A DNA stretch of 64,000 bases from NCBI RefSeq assembly GCF_003402535.2, contig NZ_AP025171.1, positions 310,001 to 374,000 on the forward strand. Direction: 5' to 3'. The position numbers and the translations under genes were made by a program. Positions 28,427 to 38,129 of the stretch are shown here, piece by piece. The stretch comes from Cupriavidus sp. P-10. GTDB taxonomy: Bacteria; Pseudomonadota; Gammaproteobacteria; Burkholderiales; Burkholderiaceae. The notes beneath the pieces are model-generated. The model did no database searches. It was not told the origin of the DNA and was given only the letters and a program-made list of their open reading frames with translations. How positions within the stretch are numbered: position 1 is the first letter of the stretch; each line of letters starts with the position of its first letter.

Positions 28427-29142
28427 CCTGCCGCCTTGCGCGGCTTGCTGCGGGTGGTCTTCCTGGCGCTCGTGGCCCGCGCCGCTTCGTTCTCGGCCGG
28501 TGCCCCGCCGCGCTGGAGTTGTTCCAGCCACGCCATCGCCTCGACATAGGTAAAGAACTGCTCCAGGTAGCCTGGCGACAGCTCGTGCATCAGCGTCAGC
28601 GCACGGTGCACGAGGTGATCGGAATTGAGCGGTCCGGCATTGCCCGGCAGCTGTGCCTGCGACTGGCGCAACTGGCGGGTGACGCTGACGCGCGACCACG
28701 TGTCGCGGAAGTAGTCGACCAGTTCCGGCTCGGGCTCCGGGCGCAGGGGGCGTACCGGCGCCGCGGCGCGCGGTGAGGGGGCGCGCGGTGAGGGGGCGCT
28801 CGGTGCGGAAGCGCTCGGTGCGGAAGCGATTGCGGCGCGCGTATTGGCCTTGATGTAGCTGACCAGGCCGGCGAGCGTGCCGGTCGCTTCCGCGATGGCA
28901 TCCGGTTCGGTTCCTGCGGCCGCTTCGCGCCGCGCCGCGTCTCGCGCCACGGCTTCGCGGTAACTGTCGACCAGCGCCGACAGCCGCGTATCCAGCATCT
29001 GCCGCACCGCGCCGTCATGGCCGGCCGAGCGCCGCGCCAGCGCTTCGATCAGCCGGAAGCGCACCGGATCGACGCCTGCGGCATCGCTGTCGCGCCAGGC
29101 GTCGAGCTGCGCGCGCGCGCTTGCGGCCACGTCTTCAGCCAC
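28423..29142 (-). CDS. DUF2894 protein, last gene of the motor-like operon
   Basis: This 239-residue, mostly helical cytosolic protein resembles DUF2894. The N-terminal half (about 1-85) is charged and alpha-helical. A low-complexity Ser/Ala/Pro linker (about 90-130) carries short repeats SAPSAPS and PRAPSPRA. The C-terminal segment (RDTWSRVSVTRQLRQSQAQLPGNAGPLNS) contains the best conserved-looking part, and a basic Lys/Arg-rich tail follows. The start is a GTG that overlaps the OmpA-like gene by 8 bp, which implies translational coupling. The function is unknown; its partners suggest a cytosolic component of a membrane motor complex. Confidence 0.85.
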   Translation of the reverse strand: MAEDVAASARAQLDAWRDSDAAGVDPVRFRLIEALARRSAGHDGAVRQMLDTRLSALVDSYREAVARDAARREAAAGTEPDAIAEATGTLAGLVSYIKANTRAAIASAPSASAPSAPSPRAPSPRAAAPVRPLRPEPEPELVDYFRDTWSRVSVTRQLRQSQAQLPGNAGPLNSDHLVHRALTLMHELSPGYLEQFFTYVEAMAWLEQLQRGGAPAENEAARATSARKTTRSKPRKAAG

Positions 29143-29785
29143 GCGGCTTCCCCGTTCCCATGGTCACGCGCGGCACCGGCGCGATTTCCACGCGCCGGTT
29201 CCTGGCGCGGCTCTCGGCATCGGTATTGGCGGTGACCGGCTGCTGCGAGCCGAACCCCGCCGAGAACAGCGATGCAGGCGGCACGCCCGCGTCGATCAGC
29301 GCGCGCGTCACCGTCAGCGCGCGCTGCGCCGACAGCTCCCAGTTGTCGGCAAAGCGGCGGTTGCCCTCGCGCACCAGCTGGTCATCGGTGAAGCCGCTGA
29401 CCATCAGCATCTCGTCGCGCGTGCGCAGGTAGGCCGACAGCGGCGCGGCCAGGCTGCGCAGCAGTTCGCGGCCCTCGGGCTGCAGCTGGTCGGAGTTCAG
29501 GGCAAAGAGCACGCTGCCGCTGATGCCGATGCGTCCGTTCACCAGCGTCACGCGCCCGGCGGCGAGCGGGCCGGCCAGCGCCTGCTCCAGTGTCTGGCGG
29601 CGCTGCGCCTCTTCCTGCCGCTGCCGCACCTCGTCTTCCAGCCGCGCCGACAGCTCCAGCTGCACGCCGATGACGCCCAGCAGGACCAGCACGAACGCGC
29701 CCAGCAGCACCGACATCAGGTCGCCGAACACCGCCCACGCCGGTACTGTCGGCTCGGCGCCGGCGTCGATGTAGTCGTCCTTCAT
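29135..29785 (-). CDS. MotB/ZorB-like OmpA-family peptidoglycan-binding stator protein
   Basis: This 216-residue protein has one N-terminal membrane helix (about 15-40) that carries an aspartate, D22, in PAWAVFGDLMSVLLGAFVLVLL. MotB has the same layout, and there the Asp conducts protons. A short coiled coil (46-70) and a C-terminal OmpA-like domain (about 88-202) follow. The domain shows the peptidoglycan-binding residues in GFTDDQ, NWELSAQRALTV and ARNRRVEI. It is anchored in the inner membrane and reaches the cell wall. Its ATG overlaps the stop of the DUF802 gene. MotB and ZorB are the closest functional models. Confidence 0.88.
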   Translation of the reverse strand: MKDDYIDAGAEPTVPAWAVFGDLMSVLLGAFVLVLLGVIGVQLELSARLEDEVRQRQEEAQRRQTLEQALAGPLAAGRVTLVNGRIGISGSVLFALNSDQLQPEGRELLRSLAAPLSAYLRTRDEMLMVSGFTDDQLVREGNRRFADNWELSAQRALTVTRALIDAGVPPASLFSAGFGSQQPVTANTDAESRARNRRVEIAPVPRVTMGTGKPRG

Positions 29786-32700
29786 GCCGCCTCTGCGCGC
29801 GGTGCCTGCCGGCCGCCCAGCTGCTGCAGGTCTTCCAGGATCTGCTTCTGCGACAGCATGCTGAGGTCGACCACCTCGCGCGCCTGCGCCACGTAGTAGG
29901 CCAGCTGCTCATCGCTGCGCGCCATCGACTTGTCGAGCGCGGCCTCGATGCGCTGCAGCTGCCCGGACAGCTTGTCGTTGGACGCGCTGAACATCTGCAC
30001 CGCCACGCCGAAGGCTTCGCCCAGGCTCGCCACCTCGACGGCGCTGCCGGTGACCTGCGCCGCGGCTTGCGCCAGGCGGCCGGTCTCGGATTCGACCTGT
30101 TCCGTGAAGCGGCCGCCGACGCGTTCCAGCAGCTCGGAGGTGGTCGCGAGCAGCGTGTCGACCGCGGCGCGCTGGCCGGTGGAGGCATGGTTCACGGCGT
30201 CCAGCAGCGTGCCCAGCGTTTCCAGCATGCGGCTGCGTTCTTCCAGCATGGCGTTGTCGCGGGCCATGCCTTCGGTGAGCTTCTGGCGCAGTTCGGCAAT
30301 GACCTCGGCCGCGGCCCTGGGCGCTTCGGCGGATGCCTGCATCAGGCGCGCGACTTCGGCGATGGTGCCGGTGGCGTGCGCCTCGGCCTGCGCGGTGATG
30401 TCGCGCGCGGTCTGTGCCAGGGTGTCGCAGATCTCCTGCTGGCGGCTGGCGCTGTGGCTGCCGGCCTGTTCCCATTGCTGGCGCAGCGTGGCGGCCATGC
30501 CGTCGAGGTGGCCAGTCCAGGCCGCCAGGCGCTGTTCGTCGCGGGCGGCCAGTTCGGCCTGCAGTGCGGCGGCGGCCCTGGGCGCCTCGGCCGCGGCCTG
30601 CACCAGCCGCTCGATCTCGGCCAGCGTGCCGCTGGCGTGTGCCTGCGTTTCGGTGGAAATCGCTTGCGCGGTCTGCGCCAGCGCTTCGCAGATTTCCTGC
30701 TGGCGGGTGGCGGTCTGCGCGCCGGCCTGCTGCCATTCCTGGCGCAGCGTCGCGGCCATGGCGCCGAGGGATTCGGTCCAGGCGGCCAGGCGTTGTTCGT
30801 CGCGCGCGCTCAGTTCGGTCTGCAGCGCGAGAGCGGCCTTGGGCGCGTCGGCGGCGGCCTGCACCAGCCGGTCGATCTCGGCGATGGTGCCGCTGGCGTG
30901 GGCCTGGGCCTGCGCCGAGATATCGCTGGCGGTCTGCGCCAGCGCGGCGCAGATTTCCTGCTGGCGGGTGGCGGCCTGTGCGCTCGCCTGCTCCCATTGG
31001 CCCCGTAGTCCGGCGGCCATGTTGCCAAGCGCTTCGGTCCAGGTGGCGAGGCGTTGCTCGTCGTGCGCGCTCAGTTCGGCCTGCATGGCCAGCGCGGCCT
31101 TGGGCGCGTCGGCCGCGGCCTGCACCAGCCGGTCGATTTCGGCGATGGTGCCGCTGGCATGCGCCTGCGAGTGGGCGGAAATGTCGTTTGCGGTCTGCGC
31201 CAGCGCCGTGCAGATCTCCTGCTGGCGATGCGCAGCTTGCACGCCCGCTTGTTCCCATTGCTCGCGCAGGCCGGTGGCCATGGCGCCGAGCGAATCGGTC
31301 CAGGCAGCCAGGCGCTGTTCGTCGCGTGCGGCCAGTTCGGCCTGCAGCGCGAGGGCGGCCTTGGGCGCGTCGGCGGCGGCTTGCACCAGCCGCTCGATTT
31401 CGGCAATCGTGCCGCTGGCATGCGCTTGCGCCTGCGCGCCGATCTCGCGCGCGGTCTGCGCCAGCGTCTCGTTGATTGCCTGCTGGCGGCTCGCGGCCTG
31501 GGCGCTGGTCTGGTCCCACTGCTGGCGCAGCACCTCGGTCATGCTGCCGAGCGTGCCGGCCCACGCGGCCAGGCGCTGTTCGTCATGCGATGCCAGGCCC
31601 GACTGCAGGTCGGCGTGCGACTGGCCCACGGTGCGCACCAGCGACGCCGCCTGCTGTTCGAATGCCGCCGTGGCGGCGGCCAGTGCCTGCTGGTTGTCGG
31701 CGGCGAGCTTCTCGCCGGTGCGGGCGTGCTGCGACAGGGCCTCGGTCCACGCCTGCGCGGTGCTGGCGGAAGTCGACTCCAGGCGTGCCGCCACCTGCTC
31801 GACCAGACCCGCCGAACGCTGCTCGAAAGTCTGTGCAAAGCCGCCGAGCGCGCCGCGCAGCTCGTCCGCCAGCGCTTCGTTGCTGCGCTGCTGGCTGGCC
31901 AGCGCCTCGTTCCAGATCCCGGCGACGCCGGCGGTCGAGGCCTCGAAGCGCGCCGAGATGCCTTCGAGCTGCTGCTGCACGGACTGCGTGACGGCGTCGC
32001 GCATGGCGGCGGTCTCGCGCGCCAGGCCGGCCATGGTTGCCTCCACGGCCGGCTGGATCGCCGTGCCGGCGGCGCGCGCGCTGTCGGCAACGCTGTCTTT
32101 CAGCGATTGCCCGACCGAGGCGGCCAGTTGCGTGTACACGGCTTCGGTCTTGCCGTGGAAGGCTTCCTGATTCACCGCCAGGCGCTCCGCCATGGCCTCG
32201 TTCTGTTGTTCCATCGCCGCCATCATGGCCTGCAGCCGGTCCACCAGCGCCGGCATGGCATCGGCCTGGCGCTGCAGCAGCCGGAACGATTCGTCGCGCT
32301 GGTGGCTGCGCGAATAGGGGCGCAGCGTGGTGGCAATGCGCGCATCGAGCGCCTGCGCTGCCTGCACCCGTTCGCGTCGGCACAGTGCCGACAGCAGGCC
32401 CAGCATGGCCGACGTGGCGACGCCCGCCACCGAGGTGCCGAAGGCGAAGCCCAGCCCCTTCACCGGTGCCGCCAGCGAAGCGCGGATCGCCTGCAGGTCG
32501 GTCGCGGTTTCCAGCGCCATGCCGGTGCCGCGCAGCGTCGACACCATGCCCAGGAACGTGCCGAGCATGCCCAGCAGCACCAGCAGCCCGACCAGGTACG
32601 GCGTCAGCGCCGGACCCGGCAGCGCCACGCGCTCGCCCTCGACGCGCAGGCGCACGGCGTTGCGCAGGCCGACGGGCAGGCGCTCCAGCCAGCCATCCAG

Positions 32701-32919
32701 GCTGGCCGGCGCCTCGGACAGGCCCTGCACCGCCTGCGCCAGCCCCAGCGTGGATTGCCGGTAGCGCAGCAGCTCATGCGCGCCGGCCACGTAGCAGGCG
32801 CCGATCAGCAGCGTGACCGACAGCGCCAGCGCATTCGAGCCCGCATAGCCGCCGGCGATCCAGCACACGGCCGCCAGGCCCGCCAGGAAAACAACAAGAG
32901 GGAAGAAGTATCGGTTCAT
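29782..32919 (-). CDS. DUF802 protein: MotA/ZorA-like membrane protein with long repeat tail
   Basis: The protein has 1045 residues from ATG 32919 (MNRYFFPLVVFLAGLAAVCW). Membrane helices are at about 3-23, 30-48, 107-127 and 158-180. The last two (YLVGLLVLLGMLGTFLGMV and GFAFGTSVAGVATSAMLGLL) flank LAAPVKGLG, as in MotA/TolQ/ExbB and ZorA ion-channel proteins. The remaining 860 residues form a predicted helical cytoplasmic tail with five copies of an 87-residue repeat (446-880), each opening with DEQRLA. ZorA of the Zorya defence system has this plan. The MotB-like partner is the next gene, overlapping by ATGA. The function is unknown; a peptidoglycan-anchored ion-driven complex is inferred. 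Confidence 0.86.
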   Translation of the reverse strand: MNRYFFPLVVFLAGLAAVCWIAGGYAGSNALALSVTLLIGACYVAGAHELLRYRQSTLGLAQAVQGLSEAPASLDGWLERLPVGLRNAVRLRVEGERVALPGPALTPYLVGLLVLLGMLGTFLGMVSTLRGTGMALETATDLQAIRASLAAPVKGLGFAFGTSVAGVATSAMLGLLSALCRRERVQAAQALDARIATTLRPYSRSHQRDESFRLLQRQADAMPALVDRLQAMMAAMEQQNEAMAERLAVNQEAFHGKTEAVYTQLAASVGQSLKDSVADSARAAGTAIQPAVEATMAGLARETAAMRDAVTQSVQQQLEGISARFEASTAGVAGIWNEALASQQRSNEALADELRGALGGFAQTFEQRSAGLVEQVAARLESTSASTAQAWTEALSQHARTGEKLAADNQQALAAATAAFEQQAASLVRTVGQSHADLQSGLASHDEQRLAAWAGTLGSMTEVLRQQWDQTSAQAASRQQAINETLAQTAREIGAQAQAHASGTIAEIERLVQAAADAPKAALALQAELAARDEQRLAAWTDSLGAMATGLREQWEQAGVQAAHRQQEICTALAQTANDISAHSQAHASGTIAEIDRLVQAAADAPKAALAMQAELSAHDEQRLATWTEALGNMAAGLRGQWEQASAQAATRQQEICAALAQTASDISAQAQAHASGTIAEIDRLVQAAADAPKAALALQTELSARDEQRLAAWTESLGAMAATLRQEWQQAGAQTATRQQEICEALAQTAQAISTETQAHASGTLAEIERLVQAAAEAPRAAAALQAELAARDEQRLAAWTGHLDGMAATLRQQWEQAGSHSASRQQEICDTLAQTARDITAQAEAHATGTIAEVARLMQASAEAPRAAAEVIAELRQKLTEGMARDNAMLEERSRMLETLGTLLDAVNHASTGQRAAVDTLLATTSELLERVGGRFTEQVESETGRLAQAAAQVTGSAVEVASLGEAFGVAVQMFSASNDKLSGQLQRIEAALDKSMARSDEQLAYYVAQAREVVDLSMLSQKQILEDLQQLGGRQAPRAEAA
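30282..31584 (-). repeat. 261-bp tandem repeat within the DUF802 gene (five copies)
   Basis: The motif DEQRLA(A/T)W begins at residues 446, 533, 620, 707 and 794, exactly 87 residues (261 bp) apart. Each unit continues with a helical stretch containing RQQ.I...LAQTA and HA.GT.AE...L.QA. The last unit is the most diverged. The similarity extends to the DNA, so the array probably arose by in-frame duplication and may vary in length between strains. Confidence 0.92.
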
Positions 32920-32929
32920 GGTGTCCTGG

Positions 32930-33682
32930 TCAGCTGCCGCGCAGGGCGGCGAGCAATCCTTCGACGGGTTGGAAGCGTATTTCCAGCTCGGCCAGCAATA
33001 CGCTTTGCATATCCTTGCGAAACACGGCCAGCCACGCGCCGGGCGCGACCGCTGCCACGGCAACCTGCCCGGCGGCGGCATGCGCCTCGGACAGCGCCGC
33101 GGCTTCCGCCTGGCGCAAACGCTGGAAATGCCCTTCCAGCAGGGTCGGCACGCTGCCGAGCACGCTTTGCTCGCGCGCGCCCAGCACGCGCTCCATCACG
33201 GCATCGACCATCGCCAGCCGGGCCATGTCCGGCGCACGCGTCGACAACGCCGCCCGCAGCCGCCCGCGCAAGGCGCCGATCGCGGTCTCCATGGCCTGCT
33301 GCTGCGACACGTAGCGGTGGCGGTAGATGGCGTAGTCCACCTGCGCATCCACGGCCTCGGCAAGCGCCGATGGCCGCCCCGGCCCGCGCCGGCGCGCGGC
33401 GAGGGCGTTGTCCCCGGCGATGGCATCGGCCAGCGCGCCGCGCACGCGCGCGCATTCCTGCTCCTCCGCAGTGGCGCCGGAGGCACGCGGGTTGGCCGGC
33501 ACCGCAGCCGGCGCACCTTTCAGGGCGGCCGACAGGGCGATCGCGTCCGGCCAGCCCAGCCATTGGCTCAGCTGGCCCGAAAGTGACGTTGCAGGAGGTG
33601 GGGCGTCGGCGTCGGTCAGGCGCGCCAGCAGCCGGACTAGCGTCGGACCGCTGAAACCTGTGCGCCGGGGCTCTTGGGACAT
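32930..33682 (-). CDS. DUF3348 protein, first gene of the motor-like operon
   Basis: This 250-residue protein matches the DUF3348 pattern: N-terminal RTGFSGPTLVRLLARL, an acidic and proline-rich linker, then a helical core (VDAQVDYAIYRHRYVSQQQAMETAIGALRGRLR) and a C-terminal WLAVFRKDMQSVLLAELEIRFQPVEGLL segment. It has no signal peptide or membrane helix, so it is cytosolic. Its stop lies 10 bp before the DUF802 start. The function is unknown. Its constant company with a MotA/MotB-like pair suggests an adaptor or effector for that complex. Confidence 0.85.
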   Translation of the reverse strand: MSQEPRRTGFSGPTLVRLLARLTDADAPPPATSLSGQLSQWLGWPDAIALSAALKGAPAAVPANPRASGATAEEQECARVRGALADAIAGDNALAARRRGPGRPSALAEAVDAQVDYAIYRHRYVSQQQAMETAIGALRGRLRAALSTRAPDMARLAMVDAVMERVLGAREQSVLGSVPTLLEGHFQRLRQAEAAALSEAHAAAGQVAVAAVAPGAWLAVFRKDMQSVLLAELEIRFQPVEGLLAALRGS

Positions 33683-33865
33683 ACCGCCGGATTCAAAAAG
33701 CCAGCAGTTTACACGCCTCGGGGAGGCGGGCGGCAGTATCCGGGGGAGGGGAGTGGCGGCAAGGGATGCCGCCGTGGGCGAGCCGGGCTGTTCAGGAAAT
33801 CCCGCGGTTCGTGAATCCTGAACCTGCCGCGAGCAGGAACAGGCCGGCCGCGTCCCTTCAATGCA

Positions 33866-34602
<737 letters not shown>

Positions 34603-34683
34603 CCGCGTTGTGCTTGGTTGTGCGTTCAACGCGGCGGGGGAATCATACCGCAGAGTGGCGTTCGGTGTTGGCGGCCGCTTTCG

Positions 34684-35244
34684 TCAGGTGCGCGCAGCGG
34701 TCAGCGCCTGCACCGGCGCCACCGACAGCGCCGCCAGCAGCCTGAGCGTTGCCACCTCTGCCGCCGACCAGATCGCGCGATCGGCCAGGTAGTTGAAGGT
34801 GCCGATCACCGCGCCCTGGTAGCCCAGCGGCACATTGACCACCGCCGTGCAGCCGAGGGTGCGGATTACCTGCACGTCGTCGAACACCGCCGCCAGCGCG
34901 TCATCGCCTTCGCCGACAAAGACTTCGCCGCGTTCCAGCAATTGCCGGCGCCACGGGCTGTCGCCCTTGGTCTTGTGCCCGCCGACCGGATAGGCGGCGG
35001 TGTCGGAAGACCACAGACGTTCGATCCGCGCAGTCTCCACATGCCAGGCATTGATCGTCAACAACCCGGGGCCGAGCGTGCGCAGCGTGGCCGCGCCGAT
35101 CGCATCGAGCGCCGCGGCTGGTTCGCGCGCCTGCCGCAGCGCATCGCACAGCAGGTTGACCTGCGCGATCAGCGAGCCGGCGTCTTCCAGCGGTGCGCCG
35201 GCTTGCGGGACGAAATGAGATGCCTGGTGCGATGCCTGGCTCAC
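34684..35244 (-). CDS. GAF-domain protein
   Basis: This 186-residue cytosolic protein is made almost entirely of one GAF domain (about 25-180) with the typical TLGCTAVVNVPLGYQGAVIGTFNYL strands. It has no attached output domain. The GTG start lies one nucleotide after the stop of the Bug gene, so the two are coupled. Stand-alone GAF proteins can act as small-molecule sensors or as free methionine sulfoxide reductases. The Cys pattern of the latter is not seen. Its job next to a gamma-glutamyltransferase and a Bug receptor is unclear. Confidence 0.82.
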   Translation of the reverse strand: MSQASHQASHFVPQAGAPLEDAGSLIAQVNLLCDALRQAREPAAALDAIGAATLRTLGPGLLTINAWHVETARIERLWSSDTAAYPVGGHKTKGDSPWRRQLLERGEVFVGEGDDALAAVFDDVQVIRTLGCTAVVNVPLGYQGAVIGTFNYLADRAIWSAAEVATLRLLAALSVAPVQALTAART

Positions 35245-35245
35245 G

Positions 35246-36223
35246 TCATTCCCCCTGGATGCCGAGTTCGCGGATCAGCTTGCCGTAGCGGTCGGCATCG
35301 CGGCGCATGATGGTGCCGAACTGTTGCGGCGTGGAGGTCGCGGTTTCAACGCCGATGGCGTTCATCTTGGCCTTGACTTCAGGCATCGCCATCACGGTGT
35401 TGATCTCGCGGTTCAGCCGCGCCGTCAGCTCGGCGGGCATGCCCTTGGGCCCGAAGGCGCCGTACCAGACCGCCAGCTCGTAGCCGGGCAGGGTCTCGGC
35501 AACGGTCGGCACGCTGGGCAGCAGCGGTGAGCGCTTGCTCTCGGTCACGGCCAGCAGGCGCAGCTTGCCCGCCTTGACGTGCGGCAGCGTCTGCGTGCCC
35601 GCCGAGAACAGCAGCTGGGTCTGCCCGGCCACGGTATCGACCACCGCCGGCGCGCCGCCCTTGTACGGCACGTGCAGCATCTGAATGCCGGCCATCTTCT
35701 CGAACAGCACCGCGCTGAGGTGGTTGGTGGAGCCGGGACCCGCGCTGGCGTAGGCCAGCTTGCCCGGGTTGGCCTTGGCGTAGGCCACCAGTTCCCTGAC
35801 GTTCTGCGCCGGCACCGACGGGTGTACCACCATGGTGTTGGTCACGTACGCCAGCAGGCCCAGCGGCGTGAAGTCATCCACGCCGCGGAACGGCATATTG
35901 GACATCAGCGCCGGGTTCATGGCGTGGGTGCTCATCGAGCCCACCAGCAGCGTGTAGCCGTCGGGCTTGGCGCGGGCCACCATGGCGGAGCCGATGTTGC
36001 CGGAAGCGCCCGGCTTGTTGTCGACGATCACCGGCTGGCCGAGCGAGCGCGTCAGGTGCTCGGACAGCACGCGCGCGAGGATATCGGTCGAGCCGCCGGC
36101 GGCCCACGGCACGATCAGCGTGATCGGCTTCTGCGGCCAGGTTTCGCTGGCGCCGGCCGGGGCCGCCAGGCACATCGCCAGCGCGGCCACGCCGCCCAGC
36201 AGGGTTTTCAGTACTGCGCGCAT
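35246..36223 (-). CDS. Bug/TctC-family periplasmic solute receptor
   Basis: This 325-residue receptor starts at ATG 36223 after AAGGAGGAAG. The Sec signal peptide ends at AGASE (about residue 25). Hallmarks: WPQKPITLIVPWAAGGSTDILAR, VIVDNKPGASGNIGSAMVA and LHVPYKGGAPAVVD. It lies between the gamma-glutamyltransferase-like gene upstream (76 bp) and the GAF gene downstream (1 bp) on the same strand, so the three form an operon. The ligand may be the substrate of that enzyme. Confidence 0.93.
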   Translation of the reverse strand: MRAVLKTLLGGVAALAMCLAAPAGASETWPQKPITLIVPWAAGGSTDILARVLSEHLTRSLGQPVIVDNKPGASGNIGSAMVARAKPDGYTLLVGSMSTHAMNPALMSNMPFRGVDDFTPLGLLAYVTNTMVVHPSVPAQNVRELVAYAKANPGKLAYASAGPGSTNHLSAVLFEKMAGIQMLHVPYKGGAPAVVDTVAGQTQLLFSAGTQTLPHVKAGKLRLLAVTESKRSPLLPSVPTVAETLPGYELAVWYGAFGPKGMPAELTARLNREINTVMAMPEVKAKMNAIGVETATSTPQQFGTIMRRDADRYGKLIRELGIQGE

Positions 36224-36299
36224 TTTTCCTTCCTCCTTGGTACTTGCGCGGACCTGGTGCGGTCCGCTGTCATGCATCGAATCGTCAGCGACGCATCGG

Positions 36300-38129
36300 T
36301 CAGCGACCCACTGCGTAGCCCTGCATGCCGCGCGGATTGGCGCCGGCGCGCAGCACCAGCCGCCCGCGCCCGTCGCGTTCGCGCGAGCATGCCGACATGC
36401 GGCCTTCGGACCAGGCCTCGCCCACGCGCACCTCATGCCCGCGTTCGCGCAGCGCCGCCAGCGTTGCCGCCGGGAAGCGCGATTCCACGCTGATGCGGTT
36501 GAGCACGGTCTGGCGCGGCCAGAACGAGCCCGGGAAATGGTCGATATGCCAGGCCGGCGCGTCGATCGCTTCCTGCAGGTTCATGCCATGGACCGCATGG
36601 CGCAGGAAGAATGCCAGCGACCACTGGTCCTGCTGGTCGCCGCCCGGGGTGCCGAACACCATGTAGGGCTCGCCGTCGCGCAGCGCCAGCGACGGCGACA
36701 GCGTGGTGCAGGGGCGCTTGCCGGGGGCCAGCGTGTTGGGCAGGCCCGGCTCCAGCCAGGTCATCTGCAGGCGGGTATTGAGCGCGAAGCCCAGCGTCGG
36801 GATGGTCGGGCTGGAGGACAGCCAGCCGCCCGACGGCGTGGCGGCGACCATATTGCCGTGGCGGTCGATCACGTCGATATGGCAGGTGTCGCCGACGAAC
36901 AGCTCGCGTTCGGCCCATTCGGCCACCGGCGGCAGCTCGGCGAAGGTCGGCTCGCCCACGCCGAAGCGCACGTCGGCGCGCCGCAGCGTGCGTTCGGCCG
37001 CGCCCAGGTCGGGCAGGCGCGGCGCCATGCCGTTGAGCGTGCCGGGATCGATAGCCAGCGCCGCGCGTTCGCCGATGCGCTGCGCGCGCGCGGCCAGGTA
37101 GCCGTCGTCGAGCAGCGCGGCGAGCGGGCTGTGCGCGAAGCGGGGATCGCCGTACCACGCCAGGCGGTCGGCCATGGCCAGCTTGGTGGCCTCGGCAATG
37201 CGGTGCACGAATTCGGGGGAATCGGGCGCATGCTGCGCCAGCCCGGCGTGGCGCAGCATGCCGAGCTGCTGCAGGAACACCGGACCCTGGCTCCAGATGC
37301 CGCACTTGGCCACGGTGTGGCGGCCGAAGTCGAGCGTGACAGGATCCTCTTCCTCGGGTGTCCAGCCGGCCATGTCGTCATAGCGCAGCAGGCCGGTGTG
37401 CTTGTCGCCGGTGGTGTCGCGCACCGGCGTGTTGCGGCAGTACGCGTCGATTTCTTCGGCGACGAAGCCGCGGTACCAGCAATTCAGCGCGGCGTCGATC
37501 TGGCCGGTGCGGCTGTCGCTGCGGCGCTGGGCATCTTCGACGATGCGGGTGTAGGTATCGGCCAGCACCGGCAACGTGTGCAGGCTGCCCGGGCGCGGCA
37601 CCTTGCCGTCCGGCAGCCAGGTGGCCGCCGAGCTGTGCCATTCGTCGCGGAACAGCGCCTGCACCGCCAGGATCGCGCGCGAGATCCGCGGCACCAGCGG
37701 GAAGCCGTCGCGCGCGTAGCCGATGGCGGGCGCCAGCACGTCGGCCAGCGACCACGTGCCGTGATCACGCAGCATCGTCAGCCATGCGCCGAAGGCGCCG
37801 GGGACGGTGGCCGGGACCAGGCCGATGCCCGGCATCAGCTCCAGGCCCTGCGCGCGCAGCGCGGCGGGATCGGCAAGCGCCGGCGCCGGGCCCTGGCCGC
37901 ACAGGGTGCGCATGCGGCGCTCGCGCTCGCTCCAGAAAATGATCGGGACTTCGCCCCCGGGGCCGTTCAGGTGCGGCTCGACCACCTGCAGCACAAAGCC
38001 GGCCGCCGCGGCGGCGTCGAAGGCATTGCCGCCGCGTTCCAGCACGCCCATGGCGGTCTGCGTGGCCAGCCAGTGGGTGGAGGCGGCAACGCCAAAGGTG
38101 CCGACGATTTCGGGGCGGGTAGTGAACAT
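36300..38129 (-). CDS. gamma-glutamyltransferase-family Ntn hydrolase
   Basis: This 609-residue protein belongs to the gamma-glutamyltranspeptidase family of self-cleaving hydrolases. The nucleophile threonine is T415 in GDTCHIDVIDRHGNMVAATPSGGW. Upstream it shows ASTHWLATQTAMGVLERGGNAFDAA. No signal peptide is visible, unlike E. coli Ggt, so it should be cytosolic. Relatives of this subgroup hydrolyse glutathione, gamma-glutamyl compounds or cyclic amides. It is first in an operon with Bug and GAF genes and is divergent from a LysR gene. Confidence 0.88.
   Translation of the reverse strand: MFTTRPEIVGTFGVAASTHWLATQTAMGVLERGGNAFDAAAAAGFVLQVVEPHLNGPGGEVPIIFWSERERRMRTLCGQGPAPALADPAALRAQGLELMPGIGLVPATVPGAFGAWLTMLRDHGTWSLADVLAPAIGYARDGFPLVPRISRAILAVQALFRDEWHSSAATWLPDGKVPRPGSLHTLPVLADTYTRIVEDAQRRSDSRTGQIDAALNCWYRGFVAEEIDAYCRNTPVRDTTGDKHTGLLRYDDMAGWTPEEEDPVTLDFGRHTVAKCGIWSQGPVFLQQLGMLRHAGLAQHAPDSPEFVHRIAEATKLAMADRLAWYGDPRFAHSPLAALLDDGYLAARAQRIGERAALAIDPGTLNGMAPRLPDLGAAERTLRRADVRFGVGEPTFAELPPVAEWAERELFVGDTCHIDVIDRHGNMVAATPSGGWLSSSPTIPTLGFALNTRLQMTWLEPGLPNTLAPGKRPCTTLSPSLALRDGEPYMVFGTPGGDQQDQWSLAFFLRHAVHGMNLQEAIDAPAWHIDHFPGSFWPRQTVLNRISVESRFPAATLAALRERGHEVRVGEAWSEGRMSACSRERDGRGRLVLRAGANPRGMQGYAVGR

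Noticed and set aside
30282..31584. CRISPR-like periodicity
   Set aside because: The period is 261 bp and entirely in frame inside a coding sequence, with no short repeats, unique spacers or cas genes.
29930..33654. Very long plus-strand open frames across the DUF802 gene (746 and 866 codons)
   Set aside because: They mirror the repetitive GC-rich coding sequence on the minus strand, have no starts with ribosome sites, and have compositions unlike real proteins.
28423..33682. A complete Zorya defence system
   Set aside because: ZorC, ZorD or ZorE (helicase and nuclease) genes are absent, so only a ZorAB-like resemblance is claimed.
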